This document shows, piece after piece, positions 35,721-46,197 of a stretch of 64,000 nt of DNA. The translations under genes and the position numbers were made by a program. Under the pieces are notes generated by a model. That model worked only from the letters and a program-made list of their open reading frames with translations, ran no database searches and was not told the DNA's origin. The DNA is from Prototheca cutis (lineage: Eukaryota > Chlorophyta > Trebouxiophyceae > Chlorellales > Chlorellaceae). The number at the start of each line of letters is the position of its first letter. Positions within the stretch are counted from its first letter, which is position 1. Where the stretch lies: positions 459,334 to 523,333 of the forward strand of contig BCIH01000012.1 of assembly GCA_002897115.2 (NCBI GenBank), in the 5' to 3' direction.

Positions 35721-35800
35721 TGTCGAGAGTGGGATTCGAACCCACGCCCTTCCGGATACGGACCTGAACCGCACGCCTTAGACCGCTCGGCCACCTCGAC
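35721..35800 (-). tRNA. tRNA-Leu (CAG), copy 2
   Basis: Identical over its whole length to the copy at 35371-35450, offset by exactly 350 bases, and with the same immediate upstream sequence (ACGACGGTTC on the minus strand). Two runs of five T lie downstream (35715-35704). Confidence 0.95.
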
Positions 35801-35845
35801 GAACCGTCGTACTTTCTTCAGGCTCCCAACCTCGTGCAACCGAGG

Positions 35846-36810
35846 GGACTATTGTTGGTGTCGCAGCCCATTTCCACCGAGCATACGTCATCCGCCAACT
35901 CTCCGGCCTTGTCTGCAGAAGGCCAATTCAGCTGACCATCCCCGCGACCGTCCATTGAAGATCGCGATATCATTTGCCAAAGTCCTCCCTTTGAACAAGG
36001 AGATTTGTGGAGGCAGCCTCGCTGAGGAACCTCCGTTGAGCACGGGCATCACGCACACCCCAACTGGCAGGCTTCGTCCAGGGTGTGTACTCGCACGGGG
36101 GACTTCATGCACGGCAGGATGCCCTCGTCTACAGGACGACTCCAAGCTTGACTGGTGCAACGGCCGCAGGCTGTCAGAGAACCTTTCGCTGCAGGAGGAA
36201 CGGCGCAAAGGACATGCAGCAGTGACACCGGAGGAACGATCTTTGACAGAACAATCAGTAGGAGCCGGGCAGTGATATGCGCGGTGCAGGCAGGCGTGCT
36301 CATGCNAGTGATGTGCCCGGACCCTTGCTCATGCAGGTGGGAAGGACCCGCCGCAGGATTTCCTCCCAGAAGGATCCATGCACCAATCTAGAGTTGCAGC
36401 GTTTGAAGGGCAGAGATCCTCGCTATTCGTGTCTGGCCTCTTGGATGGCGGTCTGTTGCCACTGGACATCGCTCCTGGGACAGGCACCAGAAGATCGGGG
36501 CAGGACAGTGTTAACAACCCATATCAGCACACGTCAGTCGTGCTGCGCTGGGCATTACCCATGTTTGCTCTTCCATCCTTGTTTAAAAGTGCCAAACATG
36601 TTTTGAGAGTGCGCGTGCGGTATGTCCCAATGCCCCGCATGAGGATCCCCCTGAAATTCACCAGGACTGAGAAGGTGCTCTCGAGGAGGTGCGTTCAGAT
36701 AATGGGGTTGGACGATCGCTACTGAAGCGTAGGCAAGGTGAGACGAGGTTGCAGACGGGAATTGTTAAATAAAAATCTTCCCGTCCACGTATGTGTTACG
36801 AAACAGTATA
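35846..36810. other. Spacer upstream of the first PC-esterase gene
   Basis: Several short open frames occur (for example 36378-36725 on plus) but none resembles a known protein or shows a convincing splice pattern. Presumably promoter and 5' UTR at its right end. Confidence 0.3.
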
Positions 36811-38083
36811 ATGCGGACGAACGAACGCCTCCTTGCCGCGACATGCGCAGCGGGGCTCTTCTGCTACGTCCTCACCCACTTCTCGGGCAACTTGCTGACA
36901 AGGCAAGATCTGGGCCTCCATGCTATGGCGACGACCTTTATAATGCATGTGTGGAAGTTCATGTAGCTTTCATTGCGTGCGCCCCACGTGCAGGTCGGCG
37001 GTGAACTCACTTCCCGGACGTGACTGGCAACTGTCGTCTGGCAGCTGGGTCCCCGCTGCCAACGAGACCTGTCCTCCGAGGCCGGGCCTGGCGACATGCA
37101 CGGCCAACGCCACCAGGCAATGGGAGTTTTCCAGCGAGGCTTTGCTCATGGGGGCACGGCATGTCTCTCCCAAGGACCTCGTCAAGGCCGTGGCTGGGTC
37201 TAGGGTGTCCTTCATGGGCGACTCCATCGCCAGGCACATGGCTGCCGCCTTTTTGCGCTCCGTGAACAGCACTAGTACGTGACAGGGACATGTTGTGAGT
37301 GATGGGCGGGCGCCTGATGAGCAGTGGCTGGGGGGAATCAAACAAGCAACCCAGCGGTTTTTCCACTCAGTGATCTGTACGAGNCGCTGGCCTACGGTGG
37401 TGCTGGGCCCTCGGATGGACGACCACCGACCCCTCTTTTCCTTTCCTCTCTGTGCAGAGGAGGTGCAGTACAAGCATTCGACCTTTGCGCTGGATCTGCC
37501 TGCCGAGGGTTCGACGCTGCAGTTTTACTGGAAGCCCTATCCCGTCAACGTCACAGCCGGCCTGAAGGAGNTGCTGGATGAGGAGCAGCAGCCCCAGTTC
37601 CTGCTACTCTCCTTTTGTCTCTGGCACGTCCTCATGGANCACGACCTGGCCAAGTTTGTTGCCGACATCAAAGAGCTGGATGTGGCTGCCAGGGTGAGCA
37701 GAGAGAGGGGGGTTGGGGCCGGGGGTGCGATTGCCCAGGCCATCAACCGGCCCCTATGCCCAACAGTAAAAACATTAAACAAAACTTTGCAGGCGCTGGT
37801 GGCAGCCCGCGGCACGACGGTACTCATGGTCGAGTGCCCTGAGGTCGCCGAGGCCTTGCACGTGAACCCCGACAAGAAGCGGTACATGACACGCGGGGCC
37901 GTGGACGCGTACATGCAGGCGCAGCGCACGCGGCTGCGGGACGGGCCCTGGCACTGGCTGCGCCTGCACGACATCACCCACGCCTGCAACGACAACTGCT
38001 CCACGGACGGCGTGCACTCGGAGGCCGTGGTCTATGACAGCATCGTCCAGTGGCTGGCCAACCAGCTGCGCCTTGGGATCTAG
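36811..38083 (+). CDS. PC-esterase/GDSL-type membrane protein, paralogue 1
   Basis: The ATG at 36811 opens MRTNERLLAATCAAGLFCYV, a likely type II signal anchor. The second exon (about 36995-37277) has GSWVPAANETCPPRP and then SRVSFMGDSIARHMAAAFLR, the GDS nucleophile block. Further exons give HSTFALDLPAEGSTLQFYWK, FLLLSFCLWHVL and ELDVAAR, and the last (37793-38083) ends WHWLRLHDITHACNDNCSTD followed by GVHSE, supplying the D-x-x-H pair of the catalytic triad. This is the plan of PC-esterase (PF13839-type) proteins such as TBL or CASD1-like O-acetyltransferases in the Golgi, which acetylate glycans. The acceptor glycan is unknown. A paralogue lies at 39727-41220. N bases at 37384, 37571 and 37639 each affect one codon. 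Confidence 0.75.
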
Positions 38084-38307
38084 TGAAGGGCTGCGGCGCC
38101 GGAGAATCTAGAAAGAAGCTGGCGCCTCGGAATCTGGAAAGACCCCACCCCGCACCCCCCCATTTCATGGGTGTGCGCTGGCCCGAAGGCCATTGTCAAC
38201 CCGCCAACAAACCCCTTACTCCTGCCTTGGAAAACCCTGGTGCTTCTGGGGTTACAAGCACCGACATGACGCCCACCGTGACGTGACCCAGTGTCGCAGC
38301 TTTGCTC

Positions 38308-38935
38308 TTACTGGCCGCCATCGGCCCGCTCTCGTAACCGATTTTCTTTCCAGTGCTGCCAAAAATAGAGTTGCTGCGAGTGCAGTGCCTCCTTGAACTG
38401 CGGCGTCCCGATGGCCGCCCGGAACTTGGCGTCCTGCAGCAAGTCCAACATCTTCAGTGCATGGGGGTAGCTGCGGAAGGTTGGGTGGGGAGGGTGGTCG
38501 GGGGCATGTGATGAGCTTTCAAAAGTGGCCATGCAGCGATTGCCATGCCGTCCCTGGTGGGAGGAGGGCCCGGGAGGAACTTGGCCATGTGCCTTGCCGC
38601 CGCGCTGCACGTGAACCTATCCAGGTACCCCTTTCCAGCGTACATGATGTGTTGTACATAGGGCGGCGACTTCCAGTATGACAGGTACTTGAGGTACGCC
38701 AGGAACGCTGGATCCTCCAGGTATCGTTGCTGGGCCAGCCCTGCGGAAGCCGCGTGCAAGGGAATTGGGCCTCGCAGTGCCGAGAGCTGCAGCCGCACGC
38801 ACCGATCAATGGCCACAGAACAACCATGCCCTTACAATTGATGTAATGGGGACTGGCGAGGCACTGCACAAACTCGAGCTCCACAGCGAAGCGGCGGGCG
38901 TCCGGGACCCCCTTCAGCTCGTCCCGCTGCGCCAT
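38308..38935 (-). CDS. MED31: Mediator complex subunit 31 (SOH1)
   Basis: The ATG at 38935 gives MAQRDELKGVPDARRFAVEL and EFVQCLASPHYIN, then after an intron YLEDPAFLAYLKYLSYWKSP and PYVQHIMY, and in the last exon YPHALKMLDLLQDAKFRAAI and YFWQHWKENRLRE. MED31 is one of the most conserved Mediator subunits, a small four-helix protein of the middle module; the LxYLxYWK..PY core and the P-x-x-L-x-x-L-D-x-L block are diagnostic. It lies between two PC-esterase paralogues, opposite in strand to both. Confidence 0.93.
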
Positions 38936-39726
38936 GAGCGCTGGCTGAGACCCGCGCGTCTCATGAGCGGCACATCAATGCCGATCTGAGATATATTCAA
39001 GCCTGACGAGCTGTCCAGAGGGCCCCGCTCATATGACGTACAGGGACTGCGCGTTCGCCTGCATCGTTGGGATGGACGCGCGCGATCTGATCGCTGGCGA
39101 ACCACTGATGATGCAGGCTGGAGTGCGGGAGACAATGGGGACTNCCCTCGCCCCCTCCCACGACACCACACTGGCTCGGTTCCCTGGTAACAGGCTGCGT
39201 CAATGTGGAAATACCTAACTTTCTTAGCGCCTGGTGCCCAGTGGCGTTGTGACATGGTCGTGCAGGTGTGGCCTTTGGGACTGCAATAGGAGCAGAATCT
39301 TATGTGCCATACAGAAGATCCCTGATCTCTAGCCTGTCTTCAGAAGCACTCAAAAACAACTGCCGGAAACTAGGCGAGCACGAAACCCAGAGGTTCAGCA
39401 AGGGACACAGAAGCACCTGGGTGTACCAGTTTGCAACGCCGTTCAGGCTCCAGACGTCATGGGCATTGCTGACAGAGCCTTACCTAGATCTGCTTCCTGG
39501 AGCTGGAGTGCATATGTAGAAGTGCAGCACAAATGTGGCATGTGGGCTCCGGGATCCAGTCGCGCGGTCAAAACTGAAGGCGGCACACTGGCGCATTCCG
39601 CAAAAATGAGGCGCGCACGTCGGCCTTGGCCCGGAGGACCGGCTTCCGCAGGCNGCCACACTCTGTCCAAGCACGCTCAGCACAGGAACACTGGTGCATC
39701 GGCAGCCCTACAACCCCATTATTTAT
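38936..39726. promoter_or_regulatory. Divergent intergenic region between MED31 and PC-esterase paralogue 2
   Basis: The 791 bases include both promoters. An 83-codon open frame at 39268-39519 on plus has no recognisable similarity and is not proposed as a gene. Confidence 0.3.
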
Positions 39727-41220
39727 ATGTTTACAAAAAGACAGATGGGCTTGTCCGCTGCAGTGCGAGTAGGCTTGGCCTGGANCCTGGCAGGAGCCTT
39801 CTGCCTGCTACTGCCAAAAATTCCGACGCGACGCACCTATGGGTACGACGGACCGTGCAACGGTTCATGCGACACAGATCTGCTTATGTGAAAACTGATT
39901 GCACTAGATCCCTGCTCGATCGACTCCCCGCACAAGCCTCCGTGCAGGTTTCGGACACTGCCCAGGAATGACTACCCCCTGGCGCTCGACTCCTGGGGCA
40001 CCTGGGAGGAGGGACGGGACATGGCCTGTCCCCCAGGAAGGCAGTATCTCACATGTTTTCCAGGTGCAAACGTGGATTTCAAGCTTTCGGAGGAGGCGCT
40101 GTCCGCCGGAGTGGGATATGTGCCCCGCGACAAACTCCGGCGGGGCCTGCAGAACCGCAGCCTCCTCTTCCTCGGTGACTCGCTCACGCGCTACCTCGCA
40201 ACCGGGTTGTATCACGAGNTCGGAATTGAAGGTGGGTTTGCGAGCGGAATCTCGCCGGGGACACAGAAAAATTGGTTTAGCCGGTGTGTACCGGCACGGG
40301 CGTCTCGCCATGCCTAGGCGGAGCAGATTTGTGTGCAGGCACAGCCGCCGCACAAACCTGGGATGCAGTTTGTTTGCGCTGCTCGCCAGCGGGGCGCTGA
40401 CCCCATCTGCTGCCGCCCTATTTCCCCAGCGCACCATTCAACGCTGCACAATCCATCCATTTGCAGTGAACGGGACGAATGTGGAGACGGTGGAAGACGT
40501 GCCTGATGGCATCAACATCACGTTCCAGTGGGCGCGCTTTCCTGGCAACGTCACGGAGGAACTGGAAGCACTGACGGCCAGCTCCGAGCGGCACGCGTTC
40601 GTGGTCACCTCGTTCTGCATGTGGAGTGCCATCTTTCGACCGGGCCCAGAGGAGTTTGCTCGCGGCGTGGCAGAGGTCGACGCCGCCGCCAGGGTAGGCA
40701 TGCACGGAGGGAGTGTACGGGGTCGGATGACGAATGCCTGGGTTTCTGTGACGAGCGACCGTGTGTACTTACAAGCTGGATGTGCTGCTTGGACTTTTCT
40801 CAGTCTCTCCTCAACCCCCACTCCATGCTCACCTGGTTCGGATTACCCGAAACGCATCCTCACTCCACTCCACATGTCCCCCAGTTCAGCCCCCCCTCCC
40901 CTCCCCCCTTACCACCCCGAACCGTATGGCAGCGCTTTGTGGAGACGACGGGCACGCCACTGGTGCTCGCTGACTGCCCCTTCACCGTGGCCCGGAAGTA
41001 TTCCAACCCCGCCAAGCGCCCTCAGCTGACACCCGCAGGCATGGCGCCGTACCAGCGAACGATGGAGGGCCTCCGAGGGCGGCACTGGTCGCGGCTGGAA
41101 CTGCACCAGCTCACATCGGCCTGCGGGGAGACATGCAACATGGACGGCGTCCATCCTTTCCGGTTTGTGGCCTATGGACTGGCACAGGTGCTCATCAACA
41201 TGATGGGCATCAACGCCTAG
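39727..41220 (+). CDS. PC-esterase/GDSL-type membrane protein, paralogue 2
   Basis: The ATG at 39727 gives MFTKRQMGLSAAVRVGLAW and a hydrophobic LAGAFCLLLPKI anchor, then YGYDGPCNGSCDTDLL. The next exon (39950-40230) has RTLPRNDYPLALDSWGTWEE and RSLLFLGDSLTRYLATGLYH with the GDS block. Exons at 40434-40693 and 40927-41220 give VTSFCMWSAIF, VEVDAAAR-like sequence, PLVLADCPFTVARKYSNPAK, HWSRLELHQLTSACGETCNM and DGVHPF with the D-x-x-H pair. Exon layout and motifs follow paralogue 1, so the two arose by duplication. Role as a Golgi glycan O-acetyltransferase or esterase is inferred. The stop follows LINMMGINA. Confidence 0.75.
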
Positions 41221-42300
41221 ACCCGGGGCGGCGCTCACCCATGCGCTGACACTCTGATGACCTGCGCACCACCTGCACATTGCCATATTGACTGACAAAC
41301 CTCCTATTCTGTCTCCATAATTTTCCCATTACGGACGCATGCATGCACAGCCGATTGAACGCTGCTGCGTAACGCATGGCTACCATCGGCATGACACGAC
41401 TCCTTCCCAGACATCCCTTTGCTGACTGCGTCTCGCACCATACATTCGTGTGCTCCTTCGTGATGGCGCTGGGCAGTACCCCTTTGCCTTTGCTTGACTG
41501 CAGCTACCTTACAGCTCTCTGCCGCAGCCGGTGTGCCCAAACGGTGCTCTGCCGAGTCCATCTCAGACACACGCTTCGCAGTGCTCTCTTTATTTCATTC
41601 TTGCACTTGATCCGTTGCAGGAGACAGCTGTGGTGCCTCTATTCCTTGCGCAGCTTCTCTTTCTTTTTTTCGATCAGAACTGCTTCAATGCCGTGCGCTA
41701 CCGTTGGCTGACTTCCAGCCAGTGGGTAGGGCACCCCCATTTGTTATTCTTGCAGCATGAATCTGATGGACAATTATTTTAAAGTCTTCGATCTGCGCTA
41801 TGTCAGTAAATGGCTCAAAAATACGAGAGGGAACGAGAAGGTTCAACTGCAGCCAGCTGGCGGGAGGCTCGTCACCGCAGAAGTTCAACGTTCCCCGGTT
41901 TTTGAGAATCGTACCCTCCCGGGGTCTCCGCTCGGCGAATTTCGAACCCTCGCGCCCAACTAAATGAGATGAAACTCAGATCACACCAGTACGGCTTGCC
42001 AACTTTTGTAAGTCATTTTTCTGTGTGCAGGTCGTCTCTGAATGGCTAGATTCGTCATGATAGCGGGCTCGAACCCTTCCCTCTAGCCCACGGCGGGCAC
42101 CGGGTGGCGGTCGAGAAGGGCAGGATGAGGTCGACTCGGGACTTTTTGTCCGAGTCGCAGACGAGCTATGATAACCCATTCCTACCAATACCCTTGAAAA
42201 GGTCTCGGACGCTGCAGCGCTTGGCCACATCCAGGCAAGCAGCGCTGGGCGGCTGCCCTTGCGGCCATCTAAAACCCTAGCAGGGAACTCAATCCTGTCA
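41221..42300. other. Spacer with strong inverted repeats, no recognised gene
   Basis: Between PC-esterase 2 and the K+ channel. It holds several stable hairpins: CCCCGG/CCGGGG near 41885-41920, GGCTAGA/TCTAGCC near 42042-42092, and GACTCGG/CGAGTC with a T5 loop near 42130-42157, plus two Pol III B-box-like strings (GGGTTCGAA, GGTTCGAGCCC on minus). None of it folds as a normal or permuted tRNA when tested by hand. Confidence 0.4.
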
Positions 42301-44574
42301 ATGCAACCCTCTCAACGTTGCACTCACTGCAGAGCCTACAACAGACTGGTGCTGGAAAGGCACAACATGCAGTCTAAAATGGCAATGTACTACAACGACC
42401 TGTTTCACACCATGGTCAATGTGCGTAGCTGGGTGCATGGAGTTGTGAGCATGGCCTTGTACAGCCGCCTGTGCATTCGCCTGGCAACAGCTTGATTCCC
42501 TGTTATGTCTGCCATCCCACATCTTTGACCCTGCACGACAAATATTGCAGATGCCATCATGGGCTTTTCTCCTCGTCTTTCTTGCTTCATACCTTGCAAT
42601 GGTGACGCTGCTGGGGGGGCAGGTGGGGCATCATGGGCATGCTTGCTGGCTGGGGCAACAAGACTGGTGCAATGGACTGCCACACCTACACTGCAGCCCA
42701 GCCCTCTAACCACCTTGAAACGTCACATGCAGTACATAGGGTTTGCGGTGCTGTATATGCTGGAGCCCCTGGGCTGCATCACAGAAGTGAGCCACTTCCT
42801 GCACGCCCTGTGGTTCAGTGTCCACACCTCGGCCACCATCGGATACGGACACATGTGAGACACGCTGCTGCTGGTTCGCGGATGACTGCGTGCTGCGGAG
42901 TCGTGGGGTCAAAGGTCCATGGCCCCAACATGATGCCGAGCATGCAATTCAGAAAACGCATCTCCACACCAACGCGCCATCACCACGCCATCACTCGCTG
43001 CAGGGCCCCAGACCCAGACTGCAAGAGCACCAATTTTATCATTCTGGCCGAAGTGCTGACTACCTGCCTGCTGCAGGCGGCCCTGCTCGGCGTCGTGTAT
43101 GCCAGATTCAGGTGTGGTGGTCGGCAAGAGGGGCCAGGGAGGGGGGGCCTTAAGGTCTAATTGTCTTATCCTTATGCCGTGGACAATGACAGCATTCATC
43201 CAATCATGTGCTTCCTGGCAGCACTCCATCCAAGCGGGCAATGTCGCTGCGTTTTAGCGAGGTTATGACGTGCCACGAAAAGGACGACGGCACAAAGTGG
43301 CTGTGCCTGCGGGTCGGCAACATGCGGCATCATCAAGTGAGCATGCTTTCTTCCTTTCGTCTGGGGAATAGAATGGGTGCTTCGCGGCGCCCATGCTGTA
43401 GTGGCATGCACGGGGACGGCAGAATGAACTCGGGCACGTACTGATCCGCATTGCGATGTGGCACGAACAACCTTCCCGCTCCGCGTCTCTCCCCCCGCAA
43501 CATCTGCAGCTGCTCCATCCGGAGGTCCGCATGCTGTTCATGCGTTTTGTGGACAGCGGGCTTGATGCCAACGAATACATGTATTCCGACCTCTCAGTGG
43601 CTCAGGCACGGCTCAGGTTCTTAGGGTTAGGATTGGTTTGTGGTTGCCCCCTGTGTCTGCAGCGTTCTGTTTGGGGCTCTGGATCTCCTTTCCTGACTGA
43701 GGGCCATGAACAATCTCTGGTGGATACCCACACTGCAGATTGGAGGAGGAAAGTTGTGGATGGGCGTGCCGTCCATTCTCTACCACATTGGTAAGTCAGC
43801 CTGAGGGACTTTGTTTTGTTGTGCCAGGACAAGGTAATTTTTGTGGCTCTCTAATGATGAGCGTGCAGATGATGCACGCTGCGCATCCTTTCCACCCTGT
43901 GTCTGGGCATGCGCTCTTCTCCTATGCATCTCCGGCCCATCCCACATCCTCTTGCCATGATTCCTTGCGGCGCACTTGTCCTTTACATCAGACCAGCCCC
44001 ACTCCCCTTACCCACNCAGTCGACGGGGACTCACCACTGTATGGCCTGAGCCANGCAGACATGGAGGAACTGGACGCGGAAATTTTGGTCATCCTGGACG
44101 GCATTGACGAGACCACCGCGACACCTGTCCAGGTGGGAGTCCCAGGACAAGGTTCCAGCACCTTTTTGTTTTGGGGAGAGGTGGCTGGCCAGCATGCATT
44201 GGTGGTCGGGTGATGAGCGCATGGACCTCGAGCCCTTGCACGCTGGATTTCCCAGTAATCACATTCTTGCGTGTCCTCTTTAGGTCATCCCCCCCCCCCC
44301 CCCCACACACACACACCACACACACACCACCACACACACACATGCACGCAATATCAACTATCTGCCCGCCCTATCCCAGGCTCGGCATTCGTACTTTCCC
44401 AGTGACATCAAGTGGGGGCACCAGTTCAAGCCTGTGCTGAGCAGGGGCAACAGCGGTCGGTTGGGTGTGGACTACGCTCACTTCAACTCCACCATGATGG
44501 CCACACCACACACCATGCGCAGCGGCTCCTCGTTTGGGTCCCTGCCCCCTTTTGCAACGCAAATGTCCATTTAA
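42301..44574 (+). CDS. Inward-rectifier-type (Kir) potassium channel
   Basis: The ATG at 42301 gives a cytosolic start with MAMYYNDLFHTMVNVR, the slide-helix D-x-x-H-T-x-x-N pattern. TM1 is MPSWAFLLVFLASYLAMVTL (about 42551). The pore exon (42733-42856) has EVSHFLHALWFSVHTSATIG then YGHM, the selectivity filter T-I-G-Y-G. TM2 is NFIILAEVLTTCLLQAALLG (about 43030). The C-terminal Ig-like domain has AMSLRFSEVMTCHEKDDGTK, LCLRVGNMRHHQ, DGDSPLYGLS, LDAEILVILDGIDETTATPV and ARHSYFPSDIKWGHQFKPVL, typical of Kir/KirBac proteins. Such channels are gated by lipids such as PIP2 in animals. Subcellular membrane is unknown. Internal exon edges are approximate. Confidence 0.85.
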
Positions 44575-44812
44575 GATGTTCCGGCGCAGGGCCATGCCCT
44601 TGCTCTGACCGGTGCACCATATCGATCCCTCTCTCACCTGTTGCACACACTCGCACAGCCTCTGTACAACGTTCTTCAGCAATGCACACAGCGAGCGAAA
44701 GAAAATCTGCATCCTCTCATGTGCTGGGGCCGTGCCAGTGAAACGGTACATGAGAGGCACATAAAAAGCCTGTGGCCCTGCCGGTCTGGACCGACAGACA
44801 GGCAGTCGCAAC

Positions 44813-45806
44813 TCATGCCTCGGTGGCAGCCGGCACACGTCCCCCGGCCTCAGGCTCAGGATCGGGTTCCTGGGCAAGCAAACCCAGGAAGCAGCCCGTC
44901 ATCAGGAACTCAATGTTAACCCAGGGGTGGTATTTGTTAAACATCGCCGTGCCGTCCTTTCCAGCCACCGCCATCAGCATCTTTTCCCCGCCGGGGTGGA
45001 ATTTCATGTATGGCGTCAGGTTGTATACCTGCGGGGACCCGTCAGCATAGCACATCAGTGCAGGCGTCTGTGTAACGTGGTGCACTTCAATGCTGCAGCN
45101 TGCCTCCCTCCATTCTGCCACTACAGACCAGTCCCGCTGCCCACCCACCCAACCACTGTCCGCTTACCCTGCCCCTGATGGCAGTCCAGGCATCCTGGGG
45201 AGTCCTGTGCTGCTTCACCTCCGCAAGCGTGATGCGCCGCCGGGTGCCAGACCCAGCACCTGCCACAATAGGGAATGGGCCAGCAAAGGTGCATGCCATG
45301 TATCCTTTCCCAACCAGCTTCCACATTCCAGAGATCATGCATGCCAGCATGTGCAACAATGAGGTCCTGCTGAGCGACATCATCATGCCTCGACGGGATC
45401 CCTGCGCTGGATCCCTGGTGACAAGGGCACCTCCTCCAGCCAACCTCTCGCCCACCGGCTTGCGACTTTGACACCCTGAGCCAGTCCGTGTTGCTGTAGC
45501 CAATCTGGAAGGGAACCCTTTTCCTCTGTCTCACAGCAGCAACGTCCAGAGGGACGGGCCCCGCGCCCGTCTGGTCCTTCGCTGTGGTGTCTGTGACTGT
45601 AGCCTTTTGCAGCAGGGGGTTCTGCAGGTGGTCAGAGGGTGAAGCTAGGCATCAAACGATATCTCAGTGAAATCCGGTCCGTCCCGCCAACTAGGCCATG
45701 CCAGACATCATGATGGGCCCCACAACACATGCACCAGCTCCAGTACTTTGGATGGAAGCGAGGTGGGCTTGTGCGGCGCAAAGCTGAAGTCGTCCTCACC
45801 GCCCAT
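44813..45806 (-). CDS. Cytochrome b5-domain protein, RLF-like
   Basis: The ATG at 45806 gives MGGEDDFSFAPHKPTSLPSK. A later exon has NPLLQKATVTDTTAK and RKRVPFQIGYSNTDWLRVSK, then RRRITLAEVKQHRTPQDAWT and AIRGR, joined to VYNLTPYMKFHPGGEKMLMA. The haem-ligand His pair is in FHPGG and in FNKYHPWVNIEFLM; a tail EPDPEPEAGGRVPAATEA ends at 44813. The GYSxxDWL block before the b5 domain is shared with Arabidopsis RLF and relatives, soluble cytosolic b5-like proteins that lack a membrane anchor. The electron partner is unknown. Confidence 0.85.
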
Positions 45807-46197
45807 GCGGTCCTCCTGACAGCCCTCCGAGAGACGAAAGGTTTGCCGGCTACCGTCCCCTGGAAACGCGCTCCCTGTTCATGCCATGCACACTATGAAC
45901 TGAACAAACGCTGGATCGTGTTTCTTTCAGCACAGAAGAGTGACTGCGTTGAGTTTTTTCACCGCGGCTGGGGGTTGGGGAGATCGGCTCGGACGATCAC
46001 GTAACGTTGACATGCGGTTGTGGGGAGACTCTTGTGGGCATACTGGGCGCAGCACAGTCTCATTCCCTTTCATAAGAAATGCATTGCTAAATGTGTGTAT
46101 GTCATTTACAGTGTTGTTCTCTTTTCTTGCACAAAGGGGAGCAATTGGAGATGGCATTGCATTCAGGGGGGGGTTGGCCCAAAAAGCGAACCTGCAA
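45807..46197. other. Intergenic spacer upstream of the cytochrome b5 gene
   Basis: Both neighbours are on minus: IMPDH ends on the left, the b5 gene starts on the right. Presumed promoter and 3' UTR; no distinct element seen. Confidence 0.3.

Larger units (their letters stand above)
35270..35845. repeat. Tandem segmental duplication carrying the two tRNA-Leu genes
   Basis: Blocks of roughly 210-220 bases near 35270-35495 and 35620-35845 are alike beyond the tRNA itself. The upstream flank (GAACCGTCGTACTTTCTTC, CTCGTGCAACCGAG) is almost identical, while the downstream flank (cacccaccctc, cctgggaggtgctg) has drifted. The copies are separated by about 130 unrelated bases. Confidence 0.75.

Noticed and set aside
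35691..36275. 194-codon plus frame over tRNA-Leu copy 2
   Set aside because: Its first part is a translation of the antisense tRNA and flank; no protein features beyond.
39268..39519. 83-codon open frame between MED31 and PC-esterase 2
   Set aside because: No recognisable domain, no splice context, and it sits in a divergent promoter region.
41870..42130. Further tRNA or permuted tRNA genes suggested by TTCGAA-type strings
   Set aside because: T-arms could not be closed with five pairs on either strand and no matching acceptor strand or anticodon arm with U33 was found.
44285..44345. CRISPR-like or satellite repeat
   Set aside because: It is a simple C-run plus CA microsatellite in an intron of the Kir gene; similar runs at 3531-3575 and 14745-14790 are also simple repeats.
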